From Toxonevra muliebris (taxonomy: Eukaryota > Arthropoda > Insecta > Diptera > Pallopteridae), in the NCBI GenBank assembly GCA_963691655.1, contig OY829326.1:15860878-15924877 (forward strand): a stretch of DNA of 64,000 nt, in the 5' to 3' direction. Shown one piece after another: positions 24,769 through 36,060 of the stretch. Both the position numbers and the translations under genes were made by a program. The notes beneath the pieces are model-generated. The model ran no database searches, was not told the DNA's origin, and saw only the letters and a list, made by a program, of their open reading frames with translations. Numbering within the stretch: the first letter of the stretch is position 1; every line of letters begins with the position of its first letter.

Positions 24769-25380
24769 CCCTCGATGGCGTATTGCCCAACTGTCAAATC
24801 AAATGTGATGCTGAACCGTGTAAAAATGGTGGCATTTGCAAAGAGCATTTCGCCAAACAAGAATCAACATGCGATTGTGAGCACACAAGTTTCCTCGGTG
24901 AATTCTGTATGGAAGAGAAGGGTGCTGATTTTAGTGGTGAATCAACGTTGCAACGAAAATTCGAACTAACTGGGAAAGTTGATTATGTCCGCTTACAATT
25001 AGCATTCTCCTCGTTCGATTTGCGACGCGCCAATCGTATCATGTTGCTGCTACAGACGGCAGCAGATCGTAGTTACTATCTAATGGTTGCCATCACGGTC
25101 GATGGTTACTTGCAATTCGAAGAGGACCGTGAAGGGCCGGCAGTAGGTGCGCGCATGGATCGAAATTTCCTAAATAATGCACGTCATTCCATTTATTATC
25201 TACGTCAGGGCAGTAATGCCACATTGTACATTGACCGCGAACAAGTGCCGTTGAATGCGATAACTGCACGTGTACTGACGTCGACAAGTGATTTGGGTGC
25301 AAATCGGGTGCAAATTGGTGGTATCAATACGACAGACTCGAGATTTGCTGTGTTCAAAAGTTACAGCGGTTGTTTATCAA
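24769..25380 (+). CDS. axo: axo-like exon I: EGF 3 and most of LamG 5
   Basis: The acceptor TTTCACAG ends at 24768 after a strong pyrimidine tract; phase is 1 in, 1 out. It covers residues 1043-1247. EGF 3 reads NCQIKCDAEPCKNGGIC, CDC and EFC. LamG 5 follows: STLQRKFELTGKVDYVRLQL, IMLLLQTAADRSYYLMVAI, then ANRVQIGGI and YSGCLS. The donor is GTTAGT at 25381, weaker than the others. It is accepted because the frame stops at once beyond it and because phase 1 matches the acceptor at 28756. Confidence 0.9.
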
Positions 25381-26551
25381 GTTAGTATACAAGTACACAA
25401 ATGTGTATATGTGTGCACGTGTAATGCGTTTGTACTGCGTGTATGTGTGTGTTAGTGTGCGAGTCATATTTAAGCTGCATTTACTCAAGCTGTCAAGAGT
25501 CTTCAATAAATTTTCGCACACTATGCTATTAATTCTTAAAGCTTCGCTAAGCTTTTGACAAGGGTTCATTGTTTTGCGCCTTGTCTGGTTTGCCTGGTTC
25601 GCCTCGTGTGTGTATGTGCACTTCCTGCCTGCCTACTTGCTGCGTGTATTGTTGTACTTGTATTTGTTTTACATCCTTGCATACCATCGCATGTATATGA
25701 ATGTATGCAACTCATATGAGTTCATGTGTAAATTTTAAAGTTTTTCTGTTTTATTTTCTTTGCTGGCTGTTTCTTTATCTCAATGAGGCTTCTGAGGGTC
25801 ATCAACGCTTCCATAAAAAATGCTCCTTTTTTTATTTTACTCTTTTTCTTACCTAACCTTACTACATACTTCACATGTGCTTGCGTATGTAGTTAAAAAT
25901 AAAACTACACAAATAAAGGCGAATAAAAAGCCAGAACTTCACTTCTTCGCAGCATAAAATGTTTCATCGTAACGTAGCGTTTGACTTTGAGTTGTTGCCT
26001 CATCATGATGCACGTTTATTGCCCCGAAACTTTAAAGCAATAAAACAACCAGCAACAAGAAGAAGCTAGAAATTTCATTTATTTAGATGTAGGTATATAT
26101 CGAGAGGAAATTTTTAGCTGAATGCTAGCCGGATGCTATAATTTAAAGTTTGTGAAGTTTTTTAAGCTGCAAAATTAAGTTAATGCCAAAAGTTAGATTT
26201 TATTTTTACAATAAACGTTAAATATACATATATTCTAAAGATACTCTTCGATAAGTAAGCACTACCTTGGGTGCTTAATTTAGTGTTAATAATTTTATTT
26301 ATTTGTTTATTAGTGGAGCAAGCTTGAGCTAAATACAGATTCATAGGAAAATAAGAAAAAGAGGAGGAACGATTGAGAAACGTGAAGAAGAGTACGAAAA
26401 GGATCCGGATTAGACATAAGAGTTTGGAAGTTTAGTTGTTTGTTTTGAGAATTTTGTAAGATTCTGTTTTGAGAGCTTGAATCTTTGTGAGGAAAAATAG
26501 AAAAATATGAGATTTCATGATTTAATTTGGATTTAATTTTAGACTTTAGCC

Positions 26552-27520
26552 CTCCGATAGGCAATGTGGCCTAGCCAGGACATATTGTTCCCCCATTGAC
26601 TTTTCGGCAAGCGGTTTGAATATACTATACATATCGGCAAGCTGCGTCTAATGGTGCTATTGACGATGAGTTTGCGTTTAGTTGGTAGAACAAAAAAAAA
26701 ATTTAAGACCAAAACTTAAAGGACTGTACCATTAGCGTAGGCAGGCCACATCGCATTTTATATTTTTCTTTATCTGGAATGTCCTTTGATTCGACACCAA
26801 ACATCTTTATTACTGTAATGATTAGCACAGAGAACAAAAATATGCACGAAAATTCCTTTTATCTGTAGTTGTCACTAATTTTTGTACGAAACTTCGTTTG
26901 CTTTTCTCAACGAAAATGTGACAATGTTGTCGTACGTTGCCAAGGTAAAAAAATATGTTCTATTGTTGTAAAGCCAACACTATACGCAAGTCACTATAAC
27001 TACTGATAAATGTAAGTCGAATGCTATCTTGGACTTCAACGATAATAAAGCTGTAGTGGACACGATGGACCTAATGGTATCTGGATACAATTGCAAAGGA
27101 TCAACGAACCCTTGGCCATTCTTCATGTTCCACAACATGCTGGATATTAATCTGATGATTCAATGATACAATATGCTTGACACACGGTATAGAAACTAAA
27201 ACATACACATGCAACATCTATATGACCTAAGAATCTGCAGATTAATATATATACGTCTACTTTTTAATAATATTTATGTTTTTAACTTTGCTAATAAAAA
27301 AATTCTACCTGCATCATGTCTTCCCCCTATTACATATTCTATTATGTTATATACTCACACAAATACAACATATGTATGTATGTACACACATACAACATTT
27401 ATACATACTATTTGCATACCTACTTTTATTTAAATCTACTTTAATAGGCCAAACCGTGTATGTGGCCTAGCTAGGCCACTTTGCCCATCCAAAGGGGCAA
27501 AAGTACATTGCTCATCGGAG
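26552..27520. mobile_element. TIR element with CTCCGATAGGCAATGT ends
   Basis: CTCCGATAGGCAATGT at the left and the inverse of the right end, CTCCGATGAGCAATGT, agree at 14 of 16 bases. GTGGCCTAGC occurs just inside both ends. The target duplication is not clear. The interior has no recognisable transposase. Confidence 0.6.
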
Positions 27521-27872
27521 AATTAGTAAATTTCATTTTAATTTAAAGGTACCTGTTGAAAAGCAAAATTTTTTGCAATGTTAATTGAAAACATATTGCC
27601 ACCATATAGCGCATCAGAACCGGGTAAATTTACAATGTAATCAAAACCGATATATGAAGAGCCTTAGGGACTATGAAGGTAACATCTGGGAGTAAACAAG
27701 TTCCAAATAATATGGTTGAAAATATCGCACCTTATTGCGATTGAAATAAGTTAAATTTTCCAATAACCCTGTAATGCGTTCTATTTTTTAATAATTTTTA
27801 GCCTCATGTCAAAAAATTTGTCACACAGTGTAATTCACTATTTTCCATGAGTCTTTACTATTTTGTTACTAC

Positions 27873-28507
27873 CCAACAGGAAAATTTAGAGCGCTACCCA
27901 AAAAAGGTCTTTGAGAGTGCTCTCTTTGTGCTCCCGTGGAAACTAGTAGCAAGCGCTGACATTGAGCTTCCCGAAAGCGCTTTCAAGTATGCAAAAGAGC
28001 GCTTCCAAGGAAGGTTAGGAGAAGCACTCAGACGAATAGAAAAAAATATTGAATGATTTTTGTATTTTATAATTCTCATATGGTTAATATGAAAGTAAAT
28101 ATAAGTTGATTTGGTATTGATACATTTTTGTGTTTCACCAAACATCAATGTTTTGAATTAATTGAATTGAATGCATAATTTTGAATTTTATATTTTTTAT
28201 ATTTGCATATTTATTTAAATTTAATAAATAAAAATAATAAATGTTTGTAGTATATGTAGTTAATAAAAAAATGAAAGAACTCACAAAATTGTTCTTCCCA
28301 AAAGGTTTTCTAAAAGTGCTCCTTTTGCGTTTCCTAAGAGCGCTCTTTCCGCGCTTCCAGGAAGTTTGATGTCAGCGCTTACTTCCTATGACATGCAATG
28401 TAAAAAGTATATGACCTGTACTATAAAGAGGGAGCGCTTAGTAATGGCAGAGGAGCGCTCCATTGTAGGCAAAAAAAGCGCTTTTGGAGCGCTCCCTTCC
28501 CCGTTGG
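27873..28507. mobile_element. TIR element with AGCGCT subterminal repeats
   Basis: CCAACAGG at the left pairs with CCAACGGGG read inward from the right. I count about ten exact AGCGCT palindromes in 635 bases, grouped toward both ends, in an otherwise AT-rich neighbourhood. Such motif clusters are usual transposase-binding regions of non-autonomous DNA elements. Confidence 0.6.
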
Positions 28508-28755
28508 ATATATATTTTCTCACATAGTTTCAAATTTATATCAAACACAAATAAATTTATTAGTTATTATTACAAACGAAATATATAAACAAACGATTAA
28601 TTTTAAGAATTACATACACACACACAATTCATTTGTGCAAAAGCAATCAATTCTCTCACACACACACATACACATCAGTACAAATACATTTACGTACTTT
28701 AAGATATACACACATATATGCATTCTAAGTAATTTAATTTACAATTACCCCACAG

Positions 28756-28937
28756 ACATTTACATACAAGTGAACAATTATATTATGAAACCACTAGAGG
28801 AATATATGCTCTTCACCAAGTCGGGTGCTGATAATATAACGGTAATTAATCCTCAAGGCGTACGAAGTGCACAATGTACAGCAAAATTCGATTTATCAGA
28901 ACAGCCATCACAAGAGCCTATGGTTAATGTCAGTTTG
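28756..28937 (+). CDS. axo: axo-like exon J: LamG 5 end and juxtamembrane start
   Basis: The acceptor CCCACAG ends at 28755 and the donor GTAAGT begins at 28938; phase is 1 in, 0 out. It covers residues 1247-1307. The join gives GCLSNIYIQVNNYIMKPLEE, the last strand of a LamG. Then comes YMLFTKSGADNITVINPQG and a single cysteine, QCTAKFD, that probably pairs with the LamG cysteine. The exon is short and its neighbour is only 92 bp away, so the pair is strongly supported by phase. Confidence 0.88.
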
Positions 28938-29029
28938 GTAAGTATTGTAGCGTGTGTGCATAAAAGCGAAAACTTAATGAGAATATATAAAATGTATATC
29001 TGAATATTCATATTAACTCTTGCCTATAG

Positions 29030-29320
29030 AGTGTTGAAACATGGGTTGAGGATCCACCGCAGCGTGTACCCTACGTGGCACAATACATTTACGATGAATC
29101 AAAGAAAGAAGATTCAACGCAGGTGGTATTCATAACGCTCACCTCGATGTTTGTTATCATTGTTATTTGTTGCTTGCTCGAGGTATATCGTAGTCATTTA
29201 GCGTACAAGCGACGCAAGGAACGTGAAACAGATGAAGATATAATCTGGTCAAAGGAGCATGCAACAAAAATGCACGAATCGCCCGGGGTAGCGGGTGGAC
29301 AGTCATACGCATATAGAGCG
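29030..29320 (+). CDS. axo: axo-like exon K: membrane-spanning segment and start of cytoplasmic tail
   Basis: The acceptor CTATAG ends at 29029 and the donor GTAAGT begins at 29321; phase is 0 in, 0 out, 97 codons (residues 1308-1404). After a polar stalk (WVEDPPQRVPYVAQYIYDES) there is a hydrophobic segment VVFITLTSMFVIIVICCLL at about residues 1339-1358, immediately followed by YRSHLAYKRRKERE, a basic stop-transfer cluster. This is a type I membrane topology with the tail inside. The juxtamembrane basic run is where Caspr and neurexin IV bind band 4.1 proteins, but I see no clear match to that motif. Confidence 0.9.
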
Positions 29321-29391
29321 GTAAGTTGGACTACATAATGGAAATCAATCACAAAATTAATTGAATGCATTGTTGTTTCTTCTATACACAG

Positions 29392-29803
29392 CTGCCACAA
29401 GATGAAAAGAAACCTGGAAATGGTGCACCACTAGTGGGAATATTGAAAAATGGCAGTGGCAGCAATACAGTAGCAGCAGCAACAGCAGCAACAGCGGCAA
29501 CAGCGGCAGCAGCAAAGCAGAATGGTGGTGGTGCTGTTAAAAAAAATGGAGATATACCATTGGGACATATTGATACACGAATCGATGAAGTCGATGAAGA
29601 AGAAGATGAAAGCGGAAATATAAAAACAGGAGAGAAGATTGAAGAAAGCGAAAATGAAGAACATGTCGATGATAACGCAAATGAGCAGGAATTAACCAAT
29701 GAAATCAGTCCTGAAAAACAGAATGCAGAAAATGCAATAAAAGCTGAAGCTGAAGTTAATGAAATGCCAGCATCAACGCCGCCGCCACTAACTGGGGTAA
29801 GCG
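29392..29803 (+). CDS. axo: axo-like exon L: low-complexity acidic cytoplasmic tail, two possible donors
   Basis: The acceptor CACAG ends at 29391, phase 0. It encodes LPQDEKKPGNGAPLVGILKN, an alanine/threonine repeat (AAATAATAATAAAA), then a long acidic stretch including DEVDEEEDESGN and a proline run near the end. Two donors are possible. GTAAGC at 29797 leaves phase 0 and fits acceptors at 39645 and 48036. GTACGT at 29804 leaves phase 1 and fits 29881. The coordinate given is the longer form; the shorter ends at 29796. Read-through meets a stop at 29878-29880, just before the next acceptor. Confidence 0.8.
29462..29515 (+). repeat. Coding GCA/ACA repeat in exon L
   Basis: AGCAGCAACAGC-type triplets encode the alanine/threonine run of the cytoplasmic tail. 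Length polymorphism is likely. Confidence 0.7.
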
Positions 29804-29880
29804 GTACGTTAAAAATGAAAGCAAGACTGCATAAATTTAATAAAAAGTTATTTAAAAATATTTCGTTATATTTTAATTAG

Positions 29881-30212
29881 AAAATGCACTAAATTCTTCC
29901 GATGTGACTGAAGCAATACCTAAAGTGCCTGAGGCAGCTTCAACATCAAATGAAAAAGAAACACAAACTGGTTCTGAAGACAATGGCATCATTTCTAATG
30001 CTATACCAACACCAATAACAACAGCAGCTGCAGCAGCAACGCAAACGCCAACACCAGCAATAACAAATGGCACTAATGCTGCTGCCCCAACGGTAAGCAA
30101 CAATACAATCAACAACAACTACAACAACAATGAGAATAGTCAACTGCATAACAATTTAATCAAATTGGCACCACTCAGCTCGATTAGTGAAATAAATTTG
30201 CACGATTTTTGA
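29881..30212 (+). CDS. axo: axo-like exon M: tail exon, terminal or internal
   Basis: The acceptor TTTTAATTAG ends at 29880 and needs phase 1, which the 29804 donor supplies (…GVSENALNSSDVTEAIPK). The coding is low complexity: TTAAAAATQTPTPAITNG, then asparagine-rich, ending in KLAPLSSISEINLHDF with a stop at 30210-30212. A polyadenylation signal AATAAA lies at 30374-30379. A donor GTAAGC at 30093 ends the exon in phase 0 at 30092 and would make it internal, joined to 39645 or 48036. Both uses are possible; the sequence cannot choose. Confidence 0.65.
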
Positions 30213-31312
30213 TTAGTTGCACTGAATGTAAATTTACCCCACATTCATACCTGCATAAATAATTGCCCGAAAGTATTTTTAGTTTTAATATTTAACTTTA
30301 TTTCCCCTTAATGTTGTTCAATGTTTTTTTTTTTCTTTTTCATAGATAATTTTTATTTTTCAGTGCATTTAAGAATAAAGAATTGTAAGTTTAAGAAAAC
30401 AAAATTTATAACAAAAAAATATTTTCACGCATTGCGAGTTTTTCTCCTATTTATCAAAGTAATTTTTAATACAAAGAGTCGAAGCTTTGGACTTACAATT
30501 CTTTAAATATCATTTAGATACATATATGTGCTTTGCATTTTTTTCATATATTATATTTATTATAATTATTTTTGTGTGGTTTGGCATGTTTTGTTGTTAC
30601 CTTGCACTTTTTTTAATACTATCGATTATGTCGAATGTAAGGTAAGTTAATTATGTAATGTTTAGAAAGGGGAAAGTAATGAATATCAAACTGTACTTCA
30701 TATATTTTTTTGTAAATTTTTATATGTGTATGTATAGCATGTTATGCTATGTAAATAATATAAATACCATTAGATGTTTGTACTTAAGTATGAGATTATT
30801 CATTAAAACCAAAAAAAAATTATTTTAAAAGTTATGGAATGATTTTATTGTAATACCTTTTTTCAACATATCAATACTATTGAGATTGAAATCGTAATCA
30901 ATATCGTTACTTTAACATTTAGATAATTTAGAAATAATGGCCTATTTGTCAAATTTTGTTTGCCCTTTATCTATTTCCAATTATAATCAACAAACCCTTT
31001 AGGTTCATGATATTGAAGTTTGCCAAATTCTCTCTTACAGCCAGCAAATGTTATTAAAAATGCAAAATGAAATGTATAAGGGAAGTCAATGAAACTTTGT
31101 GAAGAATAAAAACTCATTGTCGGAATATTATAAGCGATAGCGCTTTGTTTTCAATGAAACATGCTTTTGACGTCTCTGAACAATTCATTAAAGTCAACAT
31201 TACAGTTCACTGATTTCTCTTAATGGCTGTCGCAATAACTCACAAAAAAAGCAAAAATATGGTAACCCTCAGTGCTCATTAACATTCCGAAAAGTCAATG
31301 GCCCCTTTTACC

Positions 31313-32301
31313 AGAGCTATAAAAGATTGCAGTCATTTCTAACTGCATTCATTGAAGTCACTGGAAATTAATTACGTTTTCTGATTACAGTCTTTGATTT
31401 CATTTGAGACTTATGACTTTAAAAAATTAAGTCACTAGTTTTTTTTAAGTCAATGACTGCTCATTGCTGATAGCAATCAATTGGAGACTTCAAGGCAAAT
31501 AAGTCACAATCACTCACATGACTTCACATTATACTTGAAGTCCCATTCAAGACTTCAAATTGGTTTCAAGTCACTATTATGACTTCAAATAGATTTAAAG
31601 TCTTGCAGTCAATTGAGACTTTAGTGAGTGCAGTCTGTTATTGAATGATAAAAAATATACAGTATTTATAAGTAGTATAATTATTTAATTAAACACAAAA
31701 AAAACTCTTCTTGTTTTTAACGACAATAGACAGTTGTGAAAAAACATATTATACATCTCAGCTTAGACATAGTTATACGCATGTATAAGTACCAACATAC
31801 ATAAATAAAACATCGAATAACCAAAATTTTATATTAGATACAAATATAATTGCAAAATTTGTCCACTGATGAAGAAAAAAAAGTAAAAGGAACATACAAG
31901 AAAAATAATTCGTAATAAGTGTGAACATGAAAATGTGTAAAATTCTGAAAAAATAAGTTAAATGACTTCCAAGTTGATTCCATGAATTCAATTAATTTCG
32001 TGAAGTCAATTGACTTCATTGCAATAAATTGAAGTCAAATGACTGTAATCGACTTCAGATGACTTCAATTGAATTTAAATTACTTCAAAATTAATGACTT
32101 CAAGTAAATTAATATTTTATAGAGATCGTTTATGACTTCAAAAAAATGACTTCAAAAATTAAGGATAAGTCATTGACTTCAATATGACTTGTGACTTCAT
32201 AGTCTTAATTCTGCATTCACAAAAAAACAGGAATATTGCAATAATTTTTTTAGAAGTCATTTGACTTCAAACTTAAAAGGACTGCAAACTTTTACAGCTC
32301 T
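31313..32301. mobile_element. TIR element with GACTTCAA subterminal repeats
   Basis: AGAGCTATAAAAGATTGCAG at the left and AGAGCTGTAAAAGTTTGCAG read inward from the right bound 989 bases. GACTTCAA and its complement recur many times in the outer 350 bases on each side and are absent from the middle (31640-31960). No coding region is seen. Confidence 0.7.
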
Positions 32302-32714
32302 ACCACTTACACTCACTTCCCCTATTTATAGTATTCTTTAAAAAATTGAAAACTTTATTTGAGTACACATATTAGATTTTTGTTCCAAGTATTTATTTTC
32401 AATGCAATATTCTACTACTATATGCAGTGGAGGATACAGGAAATATTTTTTCGGGGGGGGGGCGGGGGAAAATAAAAAATAAAAATGCTCCATATGAACT
32501 CCAAAACGCGGGCTGGAGCGTTTCTTGTTCTTGTAGCAAAGCATTTCACAATTTCTATGATCTATTTCCAAGGTAAAGGATCGTGGAAAATAAAACAATA
32601 GGATCATTTATTCAGTTTTCGGTTTTAGATTGGCTTATAATGGGTAGAGAATAAGTAGAATTTTAAGAATAATTTAAGGCCCCTGATTCCTATCCTGTAT
32701 TAAAATTTTCTCTT

Positions 32715-32785
32715 TCCTATCTGGGAATCGAACCTGTGGCAGATGGAACTCAAGTCAAGCACACATCCACAAAGTAACCATTGTT
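32715..32785 (-). mobile_element. tRNA-derived SINE head inside the hAT-like element
   Basis: On the minus strand GGTTCGATTCC (32734-32724) is an exact B box. A possible but poor A box (TGGTTACTTTG) lies about 45 bases upstream. Confidence 0.4.
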
Positions 32786-32834
32786 AAACGTCGTCGAGCT
32801 GTTTCTGAACTAAATTAACAGCTTCGGTGGGAGA

Positions 32835-33180
32835 TTATTTTGACGCTAAAATGGCAGTATCGTCTGGATAAGTAGCTATAGTAACACCATCAGTTTCAGT
32901 CAAGTCGCAGGTAAAAATCGAAAAAAGAGCAGGACCCACAACACTCCCCTGTGGTACTCCGGCTTTCACTTGACATTTGGCTGATGTTTCATCATTTACT
33001 TTGACATAGAATGATGGGACTTTAAGACCAAATAAAATAGAGCTAGAAGTAAATTTTTTAATTTGTATAACAGCACTTGAGCCAAACTTTTTCGAACGCT
33101 TTTTGAATGTCCAAAAATATGGCAGAGCAATATTTTTTGCGTTACAGAAAGTCAGTGACAATATTGATGATATTGCTCAG
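32835..33180 (-). pseudogene. Non-LTR retrotransposon reverse transcriptase remnant
   Basis: The minus-strand frame reads KCQVKAGVPQGSVVGPALFS then CDLTETDGVTIATYPDDTAI. AGVPQGSV-GP-LF is the RT motif typical of jockey-clade non-LTR elements, and YPDD stands where the catalytic YADD is expected, so alanine is replaced by proline. Only about 110 residues remain. It is a fragment nested in the hAT-like element. Confidence 0.8.
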
Positions 33181-35599
33181 TAGCACCGTGCTTATGACGA
33201 TTTTCTTGTATTAAGTATTAGCAATCTATTACTTCGAATATTTTCGAGAATATTGCCTTTTCTCCCCGCATCCCCCATGTATCCGCCCCTGCTATATGAA
33301 AATGCATACTATTTTTTTCAGTAGTGACCGTCATTGTGTTTTCTTACTGAATAAACTACAATTTACTATTTTGGTTTTGTGCTATTTGAAATAGATAGAA
33401 ACAAATTTCAGTAAAAAAGAATTGTAATTTTCTTTATGTACTTGCATACGTTTACGTTTTTTTTTTATAAATTAAATTTGTCGTTTTTGAACAAAAAAAA
33501 AACTTACATAAAACCCACACAAATACGTAGTAGAAGTAATAGCTTCTTACTAAATGCGTTTAAACATCAGGTAGCCATTTATCAATTGGTTTGCATTGTT
33601 GCAATAAGTATATCCTCGTCTACTTGCAATTGTTCTTTAAAAGAAAAGCATTGGAAAAAAGAAAATATAATAATTATATGGTATGGGAAAATTTCAAATA
33701 AAATTTAAGAAAACATTTTACTGGAAACTAAAATTTCAAAAATTGACAGATTTATTTTTGGGAGACTTAAATTCTATAGAATATTTTTATAATTTTATTA
33801 GTGCAAAATCAAATTTTTATTGAAAAAAGAATTACAAATTGAAATAGCTTATTTTCAATGTACTTATGTAACAAATTTTACTAAAATTTACTATTTATAT
33901 TTTAGTAAATGCTGAATCAAGTCACAAAGTTGTTAAGTGCAAGTAAAACTGAATAAAACAAATATATATAATTTTATTTCAAAATGTAGTCAGAAAAACA
34001 ACGAACAAAAATAAGATAACTTAGACTTTCCTCACATGTACAAAGACTTTGGTTACAACAGTTTTTATTCTCAAACAACAATACACACAAATAAACGACA
34101 GAAACTTTAAACTTATTGACATTCGCCACTTTTGCTTTGATTTTTTTTTTCACCAACATTTTCTACAAAGCAAATTGAATTTTGTCCCTTCGGTAATGGT
34201 AAGCACACTCACACATATGCACAAACTCCCATACAAAGAAAACTCCAAAAGAGTAAAACGAAAACCGTTACAATCAGTGCAAATAATATTTGGAGCTAAA
34301 GCTACATCCTTTTTTTTTTTGCCATTTTTATTTCTTCTTTTTTTTCGTCTTTTTGATTCAGAACTGTTCCACCTCCCTCTCGCTCTCGCTCCACTAACTT
34401 AACTATCTATGTGTGTATGTAAGTAGTATGTATGTTTTGGATATTTTTTAAAACAAAGTAAAAGCAAAAGTTTCTTACTTGAAAATAGTAAAGAACACAA
34501 CAAACCAAAAAAAATTAAAAGTACAGAAATATACAAAAAAAAAAATCACACGAAACGTAACAAACCGCATTTCGTTTTTTGTAAACTTGGCTAAAAATGC
34601 CATTGTCTGCCTGCTTGCTCGCTTTGCCTGCCTGCGCTTAGCAGTTGTTGCCTTAAGCATATCACTTGAAATGTTATTTTCTTAGCTGAATTTTTGTATG
34701 AAAAAGTGAAAAAAAAGAAAACAAGAAAAATTTCACCCAAACTTTTGCACACAACGCAAAGCGTAAAATCAAAAAGTTTCTCAACAAACAACTTTTCTTG
34801 AGCATACAAAGAAAAGCAAAGCAGCAGCAGCAAGAAAACAAGTAATATTTTCACATTGCTTTTAAATATAAATGTACATGCATACAATACATATGCGTGT
34901 ATTATGTGTGTATGTGTGTGTTTCTATGTAAAAAGTTTCATTCTTAAATTTGGTTAACATTCGTGGTTATCTTGAATGTGTCTTCTCTGTGCTGCTCTGC
35001 GCAGCTCGTCGTTGTTGGAGTTTTTCTGAATATTTTTCATATTCATTATGCCACAATTCTGTGGCAAAACTCATTAAATGCAACAAAAAATAAAAACCGA
35101 AACGAACCTCAGTCATTTATAAATACAGACACATATGCACATACATATATATACATATATATATGAGCTACACACATAGATACATATATGCAAAAGCTAA
35201 AATTTTTGGCAAAATGTTAAAACCGGCTAATGTCAGTGGCTAATGATGTGTTAATTTCATTTAACTTACAACAAAGTTAAAAAGTTTGTTTATTTTGTAA
35301 TTGTTTGTTTTTTTTTGATATATACCAAAATATGTATGGATGTTTTATGTTGCAGTTTTTTTTTAACATTAAATAAATATTTGATTTTTATATAAATAAA
35401 ATAGTATTAGAAACACATTCCATATAAGAGAAATGAAATTGACAACTTTTTATAATGGGTAAAATTTAAATTAAATTTCAAGTATTAAATTTGAATTGCA
35501 TATACTCTTATTAGTTTTTAAAGAGTTAAAATTTTTGTTTGTGTTATATAGGAAACAGTAAAATTATATTGAAAGAGAAAGATTGAGAAAAAAATTTTA

Positions 35600-36060
35600 A
35601 ACACTGATGAAAAATTGCACACGAACAACAGCAGCACGGAAGTTAATAGCCCTTGACTGTAGAGCGTCTCTCAACGAGATGTCCGATCAGTTTAATCTGC
35701 TCTTAATTTGGGATACCGAAGAACGAAAATGCATACGAGCCAGCCAGAGAAGTCATACTGTTGCAAGTAGCTCTCCTGAAAAAGGGAATAAAGGAGTCTA
35801 AATGGCAAAGTATCGAATGAAAGGTGGGCTTTAGAATCAACCTGCAAAAACCAGACTTATTTGGTCTAAGCTGGATATTGGACGTACGAAAGGAATTATG
35901 CTGAAATACAAACAACATATCATTGCAATGACCTGAGTTTCATTGGAAGACACGCAGAAAGACTGTGTCTTCAATACATAAATCACTGCTGGTGCTGTTT
36001 AAACGAGGAAGAACCGGAAACCTAATGCCTAACTCTGATTCACGTACGAAAAAAAGATGT
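35600..36060 (+). pseudogene. Non-LTR retrotransposon RNase H-domain remnant
   Basis: Broken plus-strand frames give LIALDCRASLNEMSDQFNLL, then SKLDIGRTKGIMLKYKQHI and, after a frameshift, FIGRHAERLCLQYINHCW with LNEEEPET. These follow the end of the RNase H domain and downstream region of jockey or R1-like elements (DCR-SLNE, GRHAERL, a C-C-EEEE step). Several stops and shifts show long decay. Confidence 0.7.

Larger units (their letters stand above)
25381..28755. other. Intron I-J
   Basis: It contains two TIR elements, 26552-27520 and 27873-28507, and CA/TG repeats near 28620-28670. No exon is supported. The open frame at 27847-28056 lies inside a repeat. Confidence 0.6.
32425..33291. mobile_element. 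hAT-like element carrying retrotransposon debris
   Basis: The left end CAGTGGAGGATACAGG and the inverse of the right end CAGGGGCGGATACATGGGGG form terminal inverted repeats, both followed by G-rich sequence. CTATATG is duplicated at 32418-32424 and 33292-33298. CAG-ends with a 7-8 bp duplication fit hAT. The interior holds a tRNA-like segment and part of a reverse transcriptase, both minus strand. Confidence 0.7.

Noticed and set aside
24783..25385. TTG at 24783, 17773 and GTG at 48036 as starts
   Set aside because: They are internal codons of spliced exons; acceptors lie upstream and the frames continue into them.
27847..28056. Plus-strand frame of 69 codons
   Set aside because: It lies inside the AGCGCT-rich TIR element and resembles no protein I know.
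29382..29699. Serine/alanine/phenylalanine-rich minus-strand frames
   Set aside because: They are shadows of the low-complexity plus-strand exon L.
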